A stretch of DNA of 64,000 bases from Pseudoclavibacter sp. 13-3 (GTDB lineage Bacteria; Actinomycetota; Actinomycetes; Actinomycetales; Microbacteriaceae), in the NCBI RefSeq assembly GCF_021168475.1, contig NZ_JAJOZT010000002.1, positions 124,001 to 188,000 on the forward strand, written 5' to 3'. Positions within the stretch are counted from its first letter, which is position 1. Every line of letters starts with the position of its first letter. Positions 10,333-18,661 of this stretch are shown in pieces. The notes under the pieces were generated by a model. The model saw only the letters and a program-made list of their open reading frames with translations, was not told the origin of the DNA and did no database searches. The translations under genes and the position numbers were made by a program.

Positions 10333-11256
10333 CTAGAGCACAGGGAGTGCGCCGGCCTGATGCACCACCTCGCGGCAGATCGAGGTGAACGCCTGGGCCT
10401 TCGCGGTGAGGCGCTCGCCCGTGCGGTAGGCGAGCACCACATTCAGGGGAGTCACCGGCTCGAGCACCGGCACGGCCGCGATGGGCAGACCCGAGTAGGT
10501 GAGCTCGTGCGACGGGGCCTGGTTGAGCAGGGTGTAGCCGTGCCCGCCGGCGACCATGCCTCGCACCGTCTCGAAGCTCTCGAACTCGTAGCTGATCTTG
10601 GGCGCGACGCCGTTCGAGGTGAACGCGTTGAGAAAGTACTCCCGGCTGGCGGGCAGGTTGAGCAGGATGAACGGCTCGTCGGCCAGTTCGCGCAGCGAGA
10701 TCGCCGAGCGCGAGGCCAGCGGGTGGTTGCTGGCGAGGCCGATGTAGGCCGGTCGTTCCTGCAGCACCTCGAAGTGCACGGCCGCGTCGGCGATGATGTC
10801 ATAGGTGAGGGCCACGTCGATGCGGCGGTCTTTCAGCGCGGTCAGCGTCTCTGGGCACGACAGCTCGGTCACCTTCACCTGCAGGGTGGGGCAGGCGTCT
10901 GAGAGGCGCGCCCAGATCGGTGGCAGATAGAAGGGGGCCAGCGTCTTGAAGCAGGCCGTCTCGAGCACGCCGCTCAGGGCATTGGGATTCACCGAGTCGA
11001 CTGCGTCACGGATGGAGGTCAGGATCTGGCGGGCCCGGATCAGCAGTTCGCGGCCGTCTGCGGTGAGTTCGAGACCTTTCGCCCGCTTGCGCAGAAACAG
11101 CGTCGTGCCGAGTCGGCGTTCGAGCAGGCTGATCGACGTCGAGACCGCCGACTGCGCGACGTAGAGTTCGTCGGCAGCGGCCGTCATGCTGCCGTTCTCG
11201 GCAGCGTGCACGAAGTAGACCAACTGCGCGATCGAGATCTCCGAATTCACACCCAT
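10333..11256 (-). CDS. LysR-family transcriptional regulator
   Basis: 307 residues, the usual LysR length. The N-terminal winged helix-turn-helix is clear: FVHAAENGSMTAAADELYVAQSAVS, written here as two parts, FVHAAENGSMTAAADEL and YVAQSAVSTSISLLERRLG, followed by LFLRKR. The C-terminal half is a periplasmic-binding-protein-like effector domain with LNLPASREYF. It is transcribed away from the monooxygenase operon that starts at 11588. The shared 331-bp spacer is therefore the probable operator, making this the likely inducer-responsive activator of that catabolic operon. Confidence 0.9.
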   Translation of the reverse strand: MGVNSEISIAQLVYFVHAAENGSMTAAADELYVAQSAVSTSISLLERRLGTTLFLRKRAKGLELTADGRELLIRARQILTSIRDAVDSVNPNALSGVLETACFKTLAPFYLPPIWARLSDACPTLQVKVTELSCPETLTALKDRRIDVALTYDIIADAAVHFEVLQERPAYIGLASNHPLASRSAISLRELADEPFILLNLPASREYFLNAFTSNGVAPKISYEFESFETVRGMVAGGHGYTLLNQAPSHELTYSGLPIAAVPVLEPVTPLNVVLAYRTGERLTAKAQAFTSICREVVHQAGALPVL

Positions 11257-11587
11257 GTGCCCTCCTCAGCTGGGCCGAGCCTACGCATCCCGTGTTGCGA
11301 GTTGGTTTCATTGATATTGCATGAGAAGTGTATCTGTGTTCTTGATGCAGGGCGCCGATGATTGTGTGGATCGCATGGTTCTGGGCGTGACGGCCCCGAG
11401 AAAATCTCGTGAAAGCCCCCAATGGTCGACCATCCGGGGGTGTGCGTTACGAATGTGTTTCAGAGATATTGCAGACATGGCATCATCACCTATTTTGATA
11501 CAGAGCACCAGTTGCAGTTACTTGCTCTGAGTCAGAGCCGATACCTACATTTGGGGCACCAGCGAGCCCATTGGAATGGAGATCGGG
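11257..11587 (+). promoter_or_regulatory. Divergent regulatory region between LysR gene and monooxygenase operon
   Basis: A 331-bp spacer clearly more AT-rich than its flanks. The nonamer GATATTGCA occurs twice in direct orientation, at 11313-11321 and 11465-11473, and may mark LysR half-sites. A candidate promoter for the rightward operon is TTGCTC (11522-11527) with TACATT (11546-11551) at 18-bp spacing. No gene is visible within it. Confidence 0.5.
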
Positions 11588-12979
11588 ATGCCCAAGCAAG
11601 AAGAGACTGAAGTCCTCGTCGTCGGAGGCGGCCAGGCAGGGGTGGCGATGAGCGAGCACCTCAGCGCTCGCGGCGTGCCGCATATCGTGCTGGAGCGCGG
11701 CCGCATCGCGGAGCGCTGGCGCTCCGAGCGCTGGGACTCCCTGGTCACGAACGGCCCCGTCTGGCACGACCGATTCCCCGGTCTCACGTTCGCCGACGCC
11801 GACCCTGACGACTTCGTGCCGAAAGAGCGTGTGGCACAGTACTTCGAAGACTACGCTCGCGAGATCGACGCACCGGTGCGCTGCGGCGTCGAAGTCACCT
11901 CGGTGACCAAGCGCGACGGGCAGCCCGGCTTCGTCGCCGAGTACACCGACGGCTCGACGCGCGGAAGCATCGTCGCACGTGCCGTCGTGGCCGCGACCGG
12001 CGCCTTCCAGCAGCCGGCGATTCCCCCGATCATTCCGGGCGACGCCGCGGTGACCCAGATTCACAGCAGCCAGTACCGCAACCCCGAGCAGCTGCCCGAG
12101 GGCAATGTGCTCGTCGTCGGGGCAGGCGCGTCAGGCGTGCAGATCGCCGACGAGCTGCAGCACAGCGGGCGGCAGGTCTATCTCTCGGTCGGCCCGCACG
12201 ACCGGCCTCCGCGCCGGTACCGCGACCGGGACAACGTCTGGTGGCTCGGCGTGCTGGGGCTCTGGGGAAAGGCCACCCCGCCCGAAGGCGCAGACCACGT
12301 CACGATCGTCGTCAGCGGCGCCAAGGGCGGTCACACCGTCGACTTTCGCGACCTGGCGGCCAGCGGCATCACCCTGGTCGGGCGCACGTCGTCGTTCGAC
12401 GGTTCGTCGATGCATTTCAACGCCGACCTCGCGACGAACATCGCCAAGGGCGACGCCAACTACCTCTCGGTGCTCGACGCGGCAGACGAGTACATCGAGC
12501 GCAACGGGCTCGACCTGCCCGAAGAACCGGAGGCGCGCCTGCTCGGCCCGCTGCCCGAGTGTGTGACGAACCCACTGTCGGAGCTCGACCTCGAAGCGGC
12601 AGGGGTCACCTCGATCGTCTGGGCGACCGGCTTCAGACTCGACTACGGCTGGCTGCACGCAGACACCTTCGACGAACTGGGCCGCCCGCTGCAGCAGCGC
12701 GGCGTCTCGAACGAGCCGGGAGTGTACTTTCTCGGCCTGCCCTGGCAGTCGAGCCGCGGTTCGAGCTTCATCTGGGGCGTCTGGCACGATGCGAAGTACG
12801 TCGCCGACCAGATCGTCATCCAGCACAACTACCTCGAATACCGTTCACACGACGAGCAGTCCGAGAGCGCCTCGCCCGAGGCGGGCACGTCACCTGCTGA
12901 GCCCGCGTCCAGCGCCGCTGCATCCAGCGCCGACCCATCTACACCAGCCGAACATCTCGAGAAAGTGAGCGCACGGTGA
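11588..12979 (+). CDS. FAD/NAD(P)H-dependent monooxygenase (FMO-like)
   Basis: A 463-residue flavoprotein with two Rossmann dinucleotide motifs: LVVGGGQAGVAMSEHL for FAD near residue 10 and VLVVGAGASGVQIADEL for NADPH near residue 175. The region between them has ERWRSERWDSL, typical of the group often annotated as putative flavoproteins and related to N- or S-oxygenating FMOs. The C-terminus is Ala/Ser/Pro-rich after about residue 425. I chose ATG 11588 because GGAGATCGGG lies just upstream; ATG 11576 is in frame but poorly placed. It overlaps the RidA gene by 4 bp (GTGA) and opens a six-gene catabolic operon. Confidence 0.85.
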   Translation: MPKQEETEVLVVGGGQAGVAMSEHLSARGVPHIVLERGRIAERWRSERWDSLVTNGPVWHDRFPGLTFADADPDDFVPKERVAQYFEDYAREIDAPVRCGVEVTSVTKRDGQPGFVAEYTDGSTRGSIVARAVVAATGAFQQPAIPPIIPGDAAVTQIHSSQYRNPEQLPEGNVLVVGAGASGVQIADELQHSGRQVYLSVGPHDRPPRRYRDRDNVWWLGVLGLWGKATPPEGADHVTIVVSGAKGGHTVDFRDLAASGITLVGRTSSFDGSSMHFNADLATNIAKGDANYLSVLDAADEYIERNGLDLPEEPEARLLGPLPECVTNPLSELDLEAAGVTSIVWATGFRLDYGWLHADTFDELGRPLQQRGVSNEPGVYFLGLPWQSSRGSSFIWGVWHDAKYVADQIVIQHNYLEYRSHDEQSESASPEAGTSPAEPASSAAASSADPSTPAEHLEKVSAR

Positions 12980-13458
12980 GCACGCACACCCGCATCCGGC
13001 CGTTCAACACCAAAGACACCTACCCCGAGCAGCACCTCGACAACGATCTGTGCCAGGCGGTCGTCGCCGGCGGCGTCGTCTACCTGCGCGGGCAGATCGG
13101 GCAGGATCTCGACACCCGTGAGAACGTCGGCGTCGGTGACGCCGAGGCGCAGGCCGAGAAGGCCATGTCGAACATCGCGATGCTGCTCGACGAGGCGGGC
13201 AGCCGCCTCGAAGACGTCGTCAAGGTGACCATCTACCTGGTCGACATCCGCTATCGCGAGGAGGTCTACCGCGTGGTCGGCCGCTGGCTCAAGGGGGTCT
13301 TTCCCGTCTCGACCGGTCTCGTCATCAGTGCGCTCGCCCGCCCGGAGTGGCTCGTCGAGATCGACGCCACGGCCGTCGTCAGCGACCCGGTGACCGGCCA
13401 GGCGCCCGCGGCGCAGGCCGGAGCATCCGTAGCATCCGCAGCAGGGCAGGGCGCCTGA
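12976..13458 (+). CDS. RidA/YjgF family imine deaminase-like protein
   Basis: 160 residues with the RidA/UK114 fold. Motifs include VVYLRGQIGQD, an amphipathic AEKAMSNIAMLLDEAGS helix and VVKVTIYLVDI, with STGLVISALARPEWLVEIDATAVV carrying the conserved late Arg and Glu in its two halves. Classical RidA hydrolyses reactive enamines and imines released by PLP or flavin enzymes. Here it sits between a monooxygenase and an amidohydrolase, so handling of an imine intermediate of the same pathway is likely. It has an Ala-rich tail of about 20 residues beyond the usual length. It is coupled by GTGA and TGATG overlaps. Confidence 0.88.
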   Translation: MSTHTRIRPFNTKDTYPEQHLDNDLCQAVVAGGVVYLRGQIGQDLDTRENVGVGDAEAQAEKAMSNIAMLLDEAGSRLEDVVKVTIYLVDIRYREEVYRVVGRWLKGVFPVSTGLVISALARPEWLVEIDATAVVSDPVTGQAPAAQAGASVASAAGQGA

Positions 13459-14132
13459 TGACCTTCTCGCTTGCCGCCCGAGACCCACGCACCGGCCGGT
13501 TCGGCCTCGTGGTCAGCTCGTCGAGCCCGGCCGTCGCCGCGCGCTGCGTGAATCTGCGCGCCGGGGTCGGCGCGGTCTCGTCGCAGAACGTCACCAATCC
13601 CGGTCTCGGCTCGCTCGCCCTCGACCTGCTCGAAAAAGGTCTGGCCCCCGACGAGGTCATCGCCGGGCTGCGCGATGCCGATGAGCACATCGAGTATCGC
13701 CAGGTCACCGTGCTCGACGCTCAGGGGCGTTCGGCGGTGTTCAACGGCGAGGGCACACTCGGCGTGCACGCCTTCGCACAGGGGCCCGGAGCCGTCGCCG
13801 CAGGCAATATGCTCGCCGACCCCGGTGTGCCCCAGGCCATGGTCGACGGCTTTCTGGCGAGCACCGCCGACGAGTTCGAGCAGCGCCTGCTCGACGGCAT
13901 CACCGCCGGGCTCGCGCTGGGCGGCGAGGCCGGACCGGTGCGCTCTGCGGGGCTCTCCGTGATCGATGATCGCCCCTGGCGGCTCACCGACCTGCGCGTC
14001 GACGATGCGGATGCTCCGCTCACCGAGCTGCAGCGCCTGCTGACGCTCTGGCTGCCGCAGCGCGACCAATACGCCCTGCGGGCGCTGCACCCTGATGCGG
14101 CGCCGAGCTACGGCGTGCCGGGCGACGAATGA
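13458..14132 (+). CDS. DUF1028 family protein
   Basis: 224 residues beginning MTFSLAARDPRTGRFG, followed by VVSSSSPAVAARC and AVSSQNVTNPGLG, which identify the DUF1028 (COG3342) family. These have an Ntn-hydrolase-like look and often neighbour RidA and amidohydrolase genes in catabolic operons; no activity is firmly established to my knowledge. A conserved patch with GEAGPVRSAGL lies near the C-terminus. Its ATG overlaps the RidA stop (TGATG) and its stop overlaps the M20 start (ATGA), so the three proteins are made together. Confidence 0.85.
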   Translation: MTFSLAARDPRTGRFGLVVSSSSPAVAARCVNLRAGVGAVSSQNVTNPGLGSLALDLLEKGLAPDEVIAGLRDADEHIEYRQVTVLDAQGRSAVFNGEGTLGVHAFAQGPGAVAAGNMLADPGVPQAMVDGFLASTADEFEQRLLDGITAGLALGGEAGPVRSAGLSVIDDRPWRLTDLRVDDADAPLTELQRLLTLWLPQRDQYALRALHPDAAPSYGVPGDE

Positions 14133-15349
14133 GCACCCAGGCGACCGCGGCAGAAGAGCGCATCCGAGCGGCGGTCGAGGCGCTCGAGCCCGACCTCATC
14201 GGCGTGCGAGACGCCCTCTTCGCGCACCCCGAGGTGAAGTGGCAGGAGCATCGCTCTGCCGAGCTGCTGAGCGAACGCCTCGAGCAGGGCGGCTTCGTCG
14301 TCACTCGCGGCGTGGCAGACCTGCCCACCGCCTTCGTCGGCGTCGCCGGCACCGGGCCGCGGCATGTGGGCATCGTGCTGGAATACGATGCACTGCCCGG
14401 GCTCGGGCACGCCTGCGGGCACAACATCATCGCGGCCGCGGGGCTGGGGGCGGCGCTCGCGCTCGCATCCGTCGCCGACGAGCTGGGCATCACCGTCGAG
14501 GCGATCGGCACCCCGGCCGAAGAGGGCGGCGGAGGCAAGATCCTCATGCTCGATGCCGGCGTCTTCGACCACCTCGACTTCGCGATGATGGTGCACCCCG
14601 GGCCGGCGGATTCCGCCTGGGCCCGCCCGCTCGCCGTCGCCCATCTCGACGTGCGCTACACCGGTGTCGGATCGCATGCGTCGGCTTACCCCGAAGCCGG
14701 CGTGAACGCCAGCGACGCGATGGTCATCGCGCAGGTCGCCATCGGGATGCTGCGGCAGCAGCTGCCCGCCGGCGTGCGCGTGCACGGCGTGGTCTCGGAG
14801 GCCGGCACCGCGCCGAACGCGATTCCCGCCTCGGCGGCCGGGCACTGGTACGTGCGCGCGCAGACACTCGAACAGCTCGACGGCGTCTTCGAGAAGGTCA
14901 TGCGCTGCTTCGAGGCCGGTGCGCTCGCCACCGGATGCGAGTTCTCGTCGGAAGAGACCAGCCCGCGCTACAGCGAGTTTCGCAACGACCCGGGGCTGCT
15001 CGAACGATTCGTGGCTTGGGCCGCGGCCCAGGGCCGAGACATGGACGTGCACGAGCGGCGGCCGGGCGGAATGAACACCGCCTCGACCGACATGGGCAAC
15101 GTCTCGCGCCGCATTCGAGCGATTCACCCGTACTTGGGCATCGAATCGCTGCCCGCTGTGAACCACCAGGCGGCCTTCGCCGACGCCACGATGACCCCGG
15201 CCGGGGCACGCGCCGTCATCGACGGGGCGCTGCTCATGGCGCTGACCGTCGCAGACGAGTGCGGTGCGGGCGGTGGCGCGAATGACCACACAGCAGGGAC
15301 CGACGTCAACCCCGCAGACTTGACGACGAAGAGCACGACGAAGCACTGA
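14129..15349 (+). CDS. M20 family amidohydrolase
   Basis: 406 residues. The M20D-type metal-site segments are present: EYDALPGLGHACGHNII, TPAEEGGGGK and MMVHPG. These resemble aminobenzoyl-glutamate or N-acyl-amino-acid hydrolases that release an acyl group or amino acid from an amide. There is no signal peptide, so it acts in the cytoplasm. It follows DUF1028 with a 4-bp overlap and is 15 bp before the aldehyde dehydrogenase gene. A polar tail rich in Thr, Asp and Lys ends the protein. Substrate unknown; an N-acylated amine or amino acid is the most reasonable guess. Confidence 0.87.
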   Translation: MSTQATAAEERIRAAVEALEPDLIGVRDALFAHPEVKWQEHRSAELLSERLEQGGFVVTRGVADLPTAFVGVAGTGPRHVGIVLEYDALPGLGHACGHNIIAAAGLGAALALASVADELGITVEAIGTPAEEGGGGKILMLDAGVFDHLDFAMMVHPGPADSAWARPLAVAHLDVRYTGVGSHASAYPEAGVNASDAMVIAQVAIGMLRQQLPAGVRVHGVVSEAGTAPNAIPASAAGHWYVRAQTLEQLDGVFEKVMRCFEAGALATGCEFSSEETSPRYSEFRNDPGLLERFVAWAAAQGRDMDVHERRPGGMNTASTDMGNVSRRIRAIHPYLGIESLPAVNHQAAFADATMTPAGARAVIDGALLMALTVADECGAGGGANDHTAGTDVNPADLTTKSTTKH

Positions 15350-15364
15350 GAAAGGCGCACCGAG

Positions 15365-16882
15365 ATGACCGCGAGCGACACCGACACCACTCTCACCTGG
15401 CGGCAGCGGGCCGCGCAGCTGCGGCCGCGCACGCAGGTCTACATCGACGGGCGCTTCCTGCCCGCGCACGACGGCCGCACCTTCGAGACGAGCGACCCGG
15501 CGACGGGAGCCGTCATCGCCCGGGTCGCTCGCGGCGGCCAGCACGAGGTCGACGACGCCGTCGCATCCGCGCGCCGCGCCTTCGCCTCGGGATGCTGGAG
15601 CGACCTGACCCCGCGCGCACGCCGCGAGACCCTGCTCGCGCTGGCCGATCTCATCGAGACGCATGCGGCCGAGTTGGCCCTGCTCGAGAGCCTCGACGGC
15701 GGCAAGCTGATCGCGCAGACCACGACCGAAGACGTGCCGGGCACCGCAGCCATCTTCCGGTGGTATGCCGAGGCGCTCGACAAAGTCTATGGCGAGGTCG
15801 CACCGACCGGGGGAGACGACCTCGCGATCGTGACGCGGGAGCCGCTCGGCGTCGTCGGCGCGGTGATTCCCTGGAACTACCCGCTTGAGATGGCGGCGTG
15901 GAAGCTCGCCCCGGCGCTCGCGGCAGGCAACAGCGTCGTGCTCAAACCGGCGGAGGAGACTCCGCTGTCGGCGCTGCGGCTCGCCGAGCTCGCGACCGAG
16001 GCCGGGCTGCCCGACGGTGTGCTCAATGTCGTGCCCGGATTCGGCGCCGAGGCCGGGCAGGCCCTGGGGCGCCACCCCGACGTCGACAGCCTGACCTTCA
16101 CCGGGTCGACGGCGGTCGGCCGCATGTTCCTGGAATACGCCGGTCAGTCGAACATGAAGCAGGTCTGGCTGGAGTGCGGCGGCAAAAGCGCCAACATCAT
16201 CTTCGACGACGTGGCCGATCTTGACCGCGCGATCGAACATGCCGCGCAAGGCATATTCGCGTTGAGCGGTCAGGTGTGCTCGGCGAACTCCCGACTGCTG
16301 GTGCAGCGGTCGATCTACGACCGGGTGGTCGAGGGGGTCGTGGCGCACGCACGTGCGCTGCGCGTCGGCGATCCGCTCGACGAGCGCACCGAGATGGGGC
16401 CGCTGGTCTCGACACAGCAGCTGCAGCGCGTCGGCCGACATGTGAGCATCGGCGCAGAGGAGGCGACCTTGGCCACGGGCGGCGGCAGGCCGAACGGTCT
16501 CAACGGAGACTGCGCCGAGGGCAGCTTTCTCGAGCCCACGGTCTTCACCGACGTCGCACCCGACGCCACCATCGCCGTCGAAGAGATCTTCGGCCCCGTG
16601 CTGGCCGTGATGCCGTTCGACACCGAGCAGCAGGCGATCGAGGTGGCGAACGCGAGCGAGTACGGTCTGGCCGCGTCGGTGTGGACCGACAGCATCCACC
16701 GCGCACGCCGGGTGAGTCGTCGGCTCAGCGCCGGCACCGTCTCGGTCAACACCGTCGACGCACTGGATGTCATGGTGCCGTTCGGTGGTGTGCGGCAGTC
16801 GGGCTTCGGCCGAGATCTGTCGCTGCACGCCCTCGACAAGTTCACGGCGCTGAAGACGACCTGGTTCGCGGCCGAAGACTGA
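15365..16882 (+). CDS. NAD(P)-dependent aldehyde dehydrogenase, PuuC-like
   Basis: 505 residues, full length for the ALDH superfamily. Visible landmarks are IPWNYPLEMAAWKLAPALA, the cofactor loop FTGSTAVGR, the general base Glu in WLECGGKSAN, the catalytic Cys in SGQVCSANSR, EEIFGPVLAV, and a C-terminal GRDLSLHALDKFTALKT. The order and wording closely resemble PuuC (gamma-glutamyl-gamma-aminobutyraldehyde dehydrogenase of putrescine catabolism), so an aminoaldehyde is a plausible substrate. It lies between the amidohydrolase and a GMC oxidoreductase; alcohol to aldehyde to acid is the likely logic of the last two genes. Confidence 0.9.
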   Translation: MTASDTDTTLTWRQRAAQLRPRTQVYIDGRFLPAHDGRTFETSDPATGAVIARVARGGQHEVDDAVASARRAFASGCWSDLTPRARRETLLALADLIETHAAELALLESLDGGKLIAQTTTEDVPGTAAIFRWYAEALDKVYGEVAPTGGDDLAIVTREPLGVVGAVIPWNYPLEMAAWKLAPALAAGNSVVLKPAEETPLSALRLAELATEAGLPDGVLNVVPGFGAEAGQALGRHPDVDSLTFTGSTAVGRMFLEYAGQSNMKQVWLECGGKSANIIFDDVADLDRAIEHAAQGIFALSGQVCSANSRLLVQRSIYDRVVEGVVAHARALRVGDPLDERTEMGPLVSTQQLQRVGRHVSIGAEEATLATGGGRPNGLNGDCAEGSFLEPTVFTDVAPDATIAVEEIFGPVLAVMPFDTEQQAIEVANASEYGLAASVWTDSIHRARRVSRRLSAGTVSVNTVDALDVMVPFGGVRQSGFGRDLSLHALDKFTALKTTWFAAED

Positions 16883-16903
16883 ACGCAGCCCAAGGAGACA
16901 GCT

Positions 16904-18502
16904 ATGGAGCACACCGACTACCTGGTGATCGGCGGAGGCACAGCGGGATGCATCGTCGCGGGCCGACTGGCGGATCTGCCGGAGCATCCGCACGTCACCC
17001 TCGTGGAATGGGGCCCCGATGACGCCCGCGAGCCGCGCGCTCAGTCAATTCGGCGCTGGGAAGAGATGGTCGAGAGCGAATACGCCGTGCAGCACCAGAG
17101 CGTGCCGCAGGTGCGAGGCAACAGCAACATCGATCACACGCGACTGCACATTCTGGGCGGGTGCAGCACGGCGAACACCATGATCTCGTGGGTGCCGTTT
17201 CGCGGCGACCTGCAGGAATGGGAGCGGCGCGGCGCCGATGGCTGGGGGCCCGACGCGTTTCTGCCCTATGCCGGCCGGCTGCGCACCCGTATCTCGGTGA
17301 TTCCCGAGTACGACCAGAACCCGCGCCTCGCGCGCATGGTCGACACGGCGAGCACGGCGCTCGGCATCGAGCGGGTCACCGAGTGGAACGACCATGACTA
17401 CCGGCCCGGTGCGGGCTTCTTCGAGATCGGCTACGTGCCCGAGACCAACCAGCGATCGAGCGGATCGAACGCCTACCGCGACCTTCTGACCCGCGCCGAG
17501 CTGCGCGGCAATCTCACGGTGCTGACCGGGCATCGCGCGCTGCGGCTGGTGCTCGACGGCGACACCGTCGTCGGCGCTGTCGTCGCCGCAGACGATGCAG
17601 CCGGTGCAGATGCCGGCCGCGAGCCCAGAGAGATCCAGGCGTCTCGCGAGGTCGTGCTGTGCGCCGGCGCCTATGAGACGCCGAAACTGCTCATGCTCTC
17701 GGGCATCGGCGACCCTGAGGTGCTGGATGCTGCCGGAGTGCCCGTGCGGGTCTCGCTGCCCGGAGTCGGCGGCAACCTGCAGGATCACGCCGAGGGCATC
17801 GTGGTCTGGGAGGTGACCGGCCCGGTCGAGCCGCAGTCGGCCACCGGCTGGGACGCCGGGTATCTGTTCGGCGATGAGCACGCCGACGACCCGGAGATGT
17901 CGGATCTCGACCCGGTGCCCGTCGTCGCCACGCACGTGCCGCAGGTGCCCTGGGTCGAACAGCTGGTGCGCGCCGGCGTGCCGCTGCCCGAGCACATCGC
18001 GGGCGTCGCCCCGAACGTGTCACGGCCGCACAGTCGCGGTCGAGTCTGGATCGACTCGAACGATCCAGACGACGAACTGCAGATCGACTACGGTTACTTC
18101 ACAGATCCCGAGCAGCACGATGAGGCCGCGCTCGTGCTCGGCGTGCGCAACGCACGCAGGCTCGCCGCCGAGCATCCGTTCGCCGACGAAGTCGTGCGCG
18201 AGGTGTTCCCGGGCGAGCACGTGCAGACAGATGAAGAGATCTCGGCCGCCGAGCGCGCCGTGCACCAGACGGTCTACCACCCCTGCGGCACCTGCCGCAT
18301 CGGCGCCGCTGACGACCCTGCGAGCGTGCTCGACGCCGAGCTGCGCGTGCGCGGGGTGCAGGGGCTGCGCGTGGCTGACGCCTCGGCGTTTCCCACCATC
18401 ACCTCGATCAACCCCGTGATCACGATCATGATGCTCGCCGAGCGCGCGGTCGACCTGGTTGCGGCTGACCTGGATGCCGACCTGGAGGCCGAGCTGCGCT
18501 GA
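16904..18502 (+). CDS. GMC family FAD-dependent alcohol oxidoreductase
   Basis: 532 residues. The FAD-binding motif LVIGGGTAGCIVAGRL is at the N-terminus, GGCSTANTMISW corresponds to the GMC signature 1 region, and the C-terminus has the active-site segments YHPCGTCRIG and VADASAFPTITSINPV. Choline dehydrogenase and related alcohol oxidases share this layout. The ribosome site AAGGAG lies before the ATG, 21 bp after the ALDH stop. As last gene of the operon it would supply an aldehyde to the adjacent dehydrogenase. The stop codon falls in a 10-bp tandem repeat. Confidence 0.9.
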   Translation: MEHTDYLVIGGGTAGCIVAGRLADLPEHPHVTLVEWGPDDAREPRAQSIRRWEEMVESEYAVQHQSVPQVRGNSNIDHTRLHILGGCSTANTMISWVPFRGDLQEWERRGADGWGPDAFLPYAGRLRTRISVIPEYDQNPRLARMVDTASTALGIERVTEWNDHDYRPGAGFFEIGYVPETNQRSSGSNAYRDLLTRAELRGNLTVLTGHRALRLVLDGDTVVGAVVAADDAAGADAGREPREIQASREVVLCAGAYETPKLLMLSGIGDPEVLDAAGVPVRVSLPGVGGNLQDHAEGIVVWEVTGPVEPQSATGWDAGYLFGDEHADDPEMSDLDPVPVVATHVPQVPWVEQLVRAGVPLPEHIAGVAPNVSRPHSRGRVWIDSNDPDDELQIDYGYFTDPEQHDEAALVLGVRNARRLAAEHPFADEVVREVFPGEHVQTDEEISAAERAVHQTVYHPCGTCRIGAADDPASVLDAELRVRGVQGLRVADASAFPTITSINPVITIMMLAERAVDLVAADLDADLEAELR

Positions 18503-18523
18503 GCTGCGCTGAGCTGCGCTGAG
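18491..18523. repeat. 10-bp tandem repeat across the GMC gene stop codon
   Basis: GAGCTGCGCT occurs three times in a row with a partial fourth (GAG). The first copy supplies the last codons (Glu-Leu-Arg) and the TGA is formed at the junction with the second copy. It may form by slippage; it is too short to be a known element. Confidence 0.6.
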
Positions 18524-18661
18524 CGAAGCAGACGAGGCTGAGGCGTAGAACCCTGAACGCTGTGAACGATGCCAGGGGCTTGCCGCTCTGCCTGGCGGGG
18601 GTGCACGTGGTGCCAGCCAGTGCGCTGGACGTCTGGTCGGCACCACGCTCCTCTTGTCGGA

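Noticed and set aside
14108-16993. 961-codon open frame on the minus strand
   Set aside because: It lies antisense to the M20, aldehyde dehydrogenase and GMC genes, which have clear family motifs. Its translation is rich in Arg, His and Gly and has no recognisable domain, as expected of a GC-rich shadow frame.
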